Shown here: positions 17,176 to 20,052 of the stretch, piece by piece
How positions within the stretch are numbered: position 1 is the stretch's first letter
How the letters are laid out: each line of letters starts with the position of its first letter
IMG/VR virus record: IMGVR_UViG_3300044622_000352
Span: 1-20,052 of that record
Reading direction: 5' to 3' (one strand)
DNA length: 20,052 bases
Source: a virus
The notes under the pieces: generated by a model
Told to the model about the DNA's origin: nothing
Seen by the model: the letters and a program-made list of their open reading frames with translations, nothing else
Database searches by the model: none
Position numbers and translations under genes: made by a program

Positions 17176-18377
17176 GCACACCAGAAGCGCTATATCGTAA
17201 CGTTATCGACCTGAACAGGTACAGCAATAGCGTTGCGCGTCGCATCATTAACGCCTACAACGACATCATCATTGATGCAGTTAATCAACTGCGAACCATT
17301 GACGAGCTTGCTGCACCTGTAAAGGCAGCCAGGCTGCGGGCAATCCTTGCGCAGTTAAAGGACAGCCTCGGCACATGGGCAGGGGATGCAACTGAGATTA
17401 CGGCGGCTGAGCTGCAGGGCATCGCGCAGCTGCAATCCGAGTTCGTGACCGATCAGCTTCGCAAAGCGCTACCGGCTGGCGCACGGGATGTGGTCAACAC
17501 CGTGGAGATCAGCCCGCAGTTTGCGCAGTCGGTTGTTACCACCGACCCGACACAGATCAACGTAGTGGCGCTGAGTGATGACCTATTCGCTGCAGTGCAA
17601 GGCGCCCCGGCCACGTTCAATCTGACCGCTGCGCAGGGCGCCACCATCACTCTGCCTAATGGCGAGGTAGTCACTAAGGCTTTCAGAGGTATCGCTGTTG
17701 ATCAGGCCGAGCGGTTCAGCCAGGTGGTGCGGCAGGGACTGCTCACTGGTGAGCCGACGCCATCCATTGCCAAGCGGTTGATCGGCAGCCTGCAATTTGG
17801 CGAAGAAGCCAAGACCGTTAAGCAGCTCATCGCTGCAGGCGGGCAGGCAACAGCAGTGGCAGACAATCAAGTCATCACCCTGATACGCACCAGCATTAAC
17901 CAAGTAGCCAACACCGCCAGCCAGCAGGTCTACGAGGCCAATCAAGACATCACGCCGCGCTACAGGTACGTTGCCACGCTCGACACTCGCACCAGCGCGA
18001 TCTGCCGAGCGCTTGACGGCAAGGAGTTTGAGTACGGCAAAGGCCCGATGCCGCCGCAGCACTTCAACTGCCGCAGCACCACTGTGCCAATCATTGATCC
18101 AGACATCCTGCCGCCGTCAACGACAGCTACTCGCGCCAGCAAGGACGGTCAGGTGCCAATCGACACCACATACGGCAAATGGCTTAAAGACAAGATGCCA
18201 GGCGAAACCAATGCAGACGTGCTGGCGCGGCAGCAGCAGGCATTAGGCAGCAAGGCACCCTACTTCCGTAGATTGGCGGATAAGTACGGCCCCGATGCCG
18301 CCATCGCCAAGCTGGTACGCGATGATGGGTCAGAGTTAACCTTAGAGCAACTCCGCAAACGATATGGACCTGCCTAA
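17172..18377 (+). CDS. MuF-like head morphogenesis protein
   Basis: The GTG at 17172 overlaps the portal stop (GTGA). Of 401 residues, the first 250 are helical (SNSVARRIINAYNDIIIDAV onward). The MuF signature follows: ATLDTRTSAICRALDGKEFE near 268-287 and MPPQHFNCRSTTVPII near 293-308, with the HFNCRS stretch diagnostic. A tail domain (ARQQQALGSKAPYFRRLADK) follows. Such SPP1 gp7/Mu F-like proteins are minor capsid proteins ejected or involved in head assembly, always next to the portal. The context here fits exactly. No toxin domain is evident at the C-terminus. Confidence 0.9.
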   Translation: MSTPEALYRNVIDLNRYSNSVARRIINAYNDIIIDAVNQLRTIDELAAPVKAARLRAILAQLKDSLGTWAGDATEITAAELQGIAQLQSEFVTDQLRKALPAGARDVVNTVEISPQFAQSVVTTDPTQINVVALSDDLFAAVQGAPATFNLTAAQGATITLPNGEVVTKAFRGIAVDQAERFSQVVRQGLLTGEPTPSIAKRLIGSLQFGEEAKTVKQLIAAGGQATAVADNQVITLIRTSINQVANTASQQVYEANQDITPRYRYVATLDTRTSAICRALDGKEFEYGKGPMPPQHFNCRSTTVPIIDPDILPPSTTATRASKDGQVPIDTTYGKWLKDKMPGETNADVLARQQQALGSKAPYFRRLADKYGPDAAIAKLVRDDGSELTLEQLRKRYGPA

Positions 18378-18681
18378 TCTGCGGCACTTTCGCAACGAGG
18401 GACTGTTTACTGTCAGCTCAGATCCTGTTAAAGCATTGGCTGGCGAGGCATGGGTGCCAGCGATTTACACCGACAAAGGATGGGCGACAGCAGACGGCGC
18501 TAGCCTGCTGGTAGGCATTGAGGAATGGCGGCATGGCAAAGAAGCCGATCAAGGCGGACAAGAAAGTCGCCAAGGTGATGGGCGAGTTCAAGCAAGGGAC
18601 ACTGCAAAGCGGCAAGCCAGGCCCCGGCAAGGGACCAAAGGTCAAAAGCCGCAAGCAGGCAATGGCCATTGCTCTATCTGA
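18364..18681 (+). CDS. Hypothetical protein, 105 aa, C-terminal half overlapping the next gene
   Basis: The ATG overlaps the end of the MuF-like gene by 14 nt. Residues 1-56 (MDLPNLRHFRNEGLFTVSSD and on to GIEEWRHGKEADQ) read like a real small domain. Residues about 57-105 lie in a different frame of the next gene and look like a shadow (Arg/Gln/Gly rich). The true product may end early by frameshift, or be fused by slippage to the following frame; this cannot be decided from sequence. Function unknown. Confidence 0.5.
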   Translation: MDLPNLRHFRNEGLFTVSSDPVKALAGEAWVPAIYTDKGWATADGASLLVGIEEWRHGKEADQGGQESRQGDGRVQARDTAKRQARPRQGTKGQKPQAGNGHCSI

Positions 18682-18718
18682 AGCCGGTAAGTCCCGCAAA
18701 CTCAAAGGTAAAAAGTGA
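18533..18718 (+). CDS. DUF6496-like basic protein, 61 aa
   Basis: The ATG at 18533 (MAKKPIKADKKVAKVMGEFK) is preferred over a TTG at 18518. The pattern KVMGEFKQGTLQSGKPGPGK, then KVKSRKQAMAIALSEAGKSR, matches a small Lys-rich family common in phages and plasmids (DUF6496 by memory), with the SRKQAxAIALSEAG core. It is strongly basic and probably binds nucleic acid. It opens a tight chain of tiny genes: TGATG to the 22-aa gene, then ATGA to the Tudor-like gene. Confidence 0.8.
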   Translation: MAKKPIKADKKVAKVMGEFKQGTLQSGKPGPGKGPKVKSRKQAMAIALSEAGKSRKLKGKK

Positions 18719-18786
18719 TGCCTAAGTACACCGGACCAGCCAAGCCTCAAAAGCCCATGCCCAAGAAGGGGGGCAAGAAGAAATGA
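18718..18786 (+). CDS. Lys/Pro-rich micropeptide, 22 aa
   Basis: ATG at 18718 shares a base with the stop before it (TGATG), and its TGA overlaps the ATG after it (ATGA), so the frame fits exactly between two genes. The peptide, MPKYTGPAKPQKPMPKKGGK plus two Lys, is highly basic. Its position and coupling suggest translation. A protein of this size cannot be assigned; it may bind DNA or simply couple translation. Confidence 0.45.
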   Translation: MPKYTGPAKPQKPMPKKGGKKK

Positions 18787-19004
18787 AACGCGGCGACCGG
18801 GTTAGCTGGAGCTATCAAGGCACGCGCACGTTTGGCGTAATCACCAGCATTGGTGGCGAACGTGCGACCATCTCAACGCAAGGTGGCGGTAGCGTTACCC
18901 GTGTCGGCAGCATGGATGATCCGATCGTACGAATCAAATCCGAGTCAACCGGCAACGCGGTCATTAAAAAGCGGTCAGAGTTGAAACCTGCACCACGGCG
19001 ATGA
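18783..19004 (+). CDS. Tudor/SH3-like protein (DUF2945, Hva1_TUDOR), 73 aa
   Basis: The protein begins MKRGDRVSWSYQGTRTFGVI and includes TSIGGERATIST, PIVRIKSESTGNAVIKKRSE and LKPAPRR. This is the KxGDxVSW...G.V... strand pattern and the 'VRIKSESTGN' motif of the DUF2945 family, a small beta-barrel. Its cellular role is not established, though members occur in bacteria and phages. It sits in the chain of small genes between the MuF-like gene and the scaffold-like gene. Coupled on both sides by ATGA. Confidence 0.8.
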   Translation: MKRGDRVSWSYQGTRTFGVITSIGGERATISTQGGGSVTRVGSMDDPIVRIKSESTGNAVIKKRSELKPAPRR

Positions 19005-19273
19005 TCACCTATCGCGGCGAGCAGTTTGAGGGTTACAACAAACCCAAGCGGACGCCAGGCCATCCGACCAAATCACATGCGGTACTAGCCAAGGAAGGCG
19101 AGACTGTCAAACTGATCCGGTTCGGTCAGCAAGGCGTTAGCGGCAGCTCGCCGCGCAAAAACGAGTCAGCAGCGGACAAGGCCAGAAGGGCATCATTCAA
19201 AGCAAGGCACGCTAGCAACATTGCTCGCGGCAAGATGTCTCCGGCATATTGGGCGGACAAGGTGAAGTGGTAA
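19001..19273 (+). CDS. Conserved phage protein (KLIRFGQQG-type), 90 aa
   Basis: The product begins MITYRGEQFEGYNKPKRTPG and contains HAVLAKEGETVKLIRFGQQG, then a basic segment (ADKARRASFKARHASNIARG) and the end KMSPAYWADKVKW. The FGQQGxxG, SFKARH and AYWADKVKW elements recur, from memory, in short proteins of cyanophages and other phages next to head genes; the function is not known. Basic charge in the middle suggests DNA contact. The 3' end overlaps a possible minus-strand gene by 62 nt. Confidence 0.78.
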   Translation: MITYRGEQFEGYNKPKRTPGHPTKSHAVLAKEGETVKLIRFGQQGVSGSSPRKNESAADKARRASFKARHASNIARGKMSPAYWADKVKW

Positions 19274-19472
19274 CCGCTTCTTGACAATGAATCCAGTCCT
19301 TTAGCTCGGCAACGTACCACCGCAGATCCTGAGCTTTAGCCGCATGCCAGCCATTGCCGCTACTGCGGTACAGATGCTCATGGCGATCTACTGCATCAAT
19401 GCACTGCTTAATCAGCAGATTCCATGGCTCACGGATTGGGGTGTCCCATTCACGCTTTGACACGATCACCAC
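19212..19472 (-). CDS. Possible minus-strand gene, 86 aa
   Basis: A frame with GTG at 19472 and stop at 19212 reads MVIVSKREWDTPIREPWNLL, then IKQCIDAVDRHEHLYRSSGN, then WHAAKAQDLRWYVAELKDWI and HCQEAVTTS. The amphipathic helices and the YVAELKDWIHCQE motif look like genuine protein (a similar 'LK.WIH.QE' motif occurs in small phage early proteins). If real, it runs against the head operon and its last 20 residues overlap the previous gene. No leader or promoter block of the left-arm type is present. No Shine-Dalgarno sequence is clear. Confidence 0.5.
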   Translation of the reverse strand: MVIVSKREWDTPIREPWNLLIKQCIDAVDRHEHLYRSSGNGWHAAKAQDLRWYVAELKDWIHCQEAVTTSPCPPNMPETSCREQCC

Positions 19473-19514
19473 GCGCCATTACGATGCCAGCGTAATTAAG
19501 CCTGCGGCTTATCC

Positions 19515-20052
19515 ATGTCTGATGAAACACAAACCCAAGAGCCTGCGGCTGTTGGGGGCGACAACAACGATGCACTGCAACGCAGTGTAGAGGCGCTTGA
19601 GCGCAAGAATAAAGAGCTGATCGCTGAGCTACGCGCTGCCAAGAAAGCGCCAGCGTTGCCAGATGGTGTTGATGTCAATGAGCTATTGGAGTTCAAGCGC
19701 AACCACGAGCAACAGCAGCTTGAATCACAAGGCAAATATCAAGAAGCGCGACAGGCTCTGGAGCAACAGTTCCGTGAGGCGACGACGGAGAAGGACCAGC
19801 GCATCGCAACCCTTGAAGCGCGAGTCCGCGAACTGGAGCTGGTCACACCAGCAGTAACGGCGCTGGCTGACATCGTGCATGACCCCGACATGGTGCTAAA
19901 GACCAAGCTGAGCGCCGACCAGATCGAGCGCGATGCTGATGGCACTGTGGTAGTGGTTGACGGCTACCAGCGCACGCCTGTCAGTGAATGGGCGAAGACG
20001 CTGCCAGCATGGATGCAAAAGCAACCCAAGCCACAAGGCAGTGGCGCACCAT
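19515..20052 (+). CDS. Scaffold-like head protein, 3' end cut by window edge
   Basis: From the ATG at 19515 the frame is open to the right edge (179 codons). The N-terminus is acidic (MSDETQTQEPAAVGGDNNDA), followed by a coiled coil at about residues 20-105 (LEALERKNKE-like RSVEALERKNKELIAELRAA, then an ELLEFKRNHEQQQLE stretch and REATTEKDQRIATLEARVRE). After that come LELVTPAVTALADIVHDPDM and KQPKPQGSGA near the edge. Acidic coiled-coil proteins at this place, between MuF-like and capsid genes, are usually scaffolding proteins that shape the prohead. The major capsid gene would be expected just to the right of the window. Confidence is limited by the missing end. Confidence 0.78.
   Translation, partial: MSDETQTQEPAAVGGDNNDALQRSVEALERKNKELIAELRAAKKAPALPDGVDVNELLEFKRNHEQQQLESQGKYQEARQALEQQFREATTEKDQRIATLEARVRELELVTPAVTALADIVHDPDMVLKTKLSADQIERDADGTVVVVDGYQRTPVSEWAKTLPAWMQKQPKPQGSGAP

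Noticed and set aside
1-20052. tRNA genes, integrase or attachment sites
   Set aside because: No cloverleaf-like sequence, tyrosine or serine recombinase frame, or terminal duplication was seen, so temperate lifestyle is not claimed.

Overview
The window looks like the middle of a tailed double-stranded DNA phage genome (or prophage) from a picocyanobacterial host such as Synechococcus or Cyanobium. The tailed-phage call rests on a contiguous packaging and head block: small terminase, large terminase, DUF4055-type portal, MuF-like head protein and a scaffold-like coiled coil. The cyanobacterial assignment is an inference. It rests on a leftmost gene for a primary-type RpoD-family sigma factor whose N-terminus (residues 4-31) has the cyanobacterial group 1/2 pattern, a DnaN clamp of cyanobacterial type, and small proteins of cyanophage style. 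No integrase, tail, lysis or host gene is seen, so lifestyle is open.

Layout. Left arm, 1-10201, minus strand: a dense early/replication region. Read in transcription order from the centre outward it holds a PD-(D/E)XK nuclease and a small gene; a small gene and a C5-methyltransferase-like protein; then small genes, a RusA resolvase, a Sak3/DUF1071-type annealing protein and SSB, closed by a clear intrinsic terminator (5988-6011); then a membrane-anchored HTH protein, many small genes, the DnaN sliding clamp, more small genes and the sigma factor, which runs off the left edge. Most junctions are ATGA, GTGA, TGATG or TAATG overlaps. Several genes here are below 60 codons and are called from their stop/start coupling with neighbours.

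Centre, about 10200-10500: divergent control region with a ribbon-helix-helix protein, an inverted repeat and a hairpin. Right arm, plus strand, from 10485: a winged-helix replication-initiator-like gene that carries an iteron array and a palindrome inside its own coding sequence (an arrangement like the lambda O gene); small genes; a second ribbon-helix-helix protein; a ParB-like protein coupled to a TAGT-type glycosyltransferase; then packaging and head genes to the right edge, with a cluster of small basic and Tudor-like proteins and one probable minus-strand gene.

Most striking non-coding structure: three left-arm genes (starts at 5894, 8435, 9327) share a promoter-like block with GTGCA exactly 8 nt upstream of a TATAGT/TACTAT hexamer, and the hexamer lies 42-43 nt upstream of the start codon. 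The presumed RNA would begin with a short hairpin followed by a conserved CCGCTAC segment just before the ATG. A fourth gene (start 5397) has the hairpin and CCGCTAC leader without the promoter block. This suggests a phage-specific promoter class plus a 5' leader element acting on the RNA. The phage sigma factor is one candidate reader. The ParB/glycosyltransferase pair, with the methyltransferase-like gene, hints at a DNA base hypermodification pathway.
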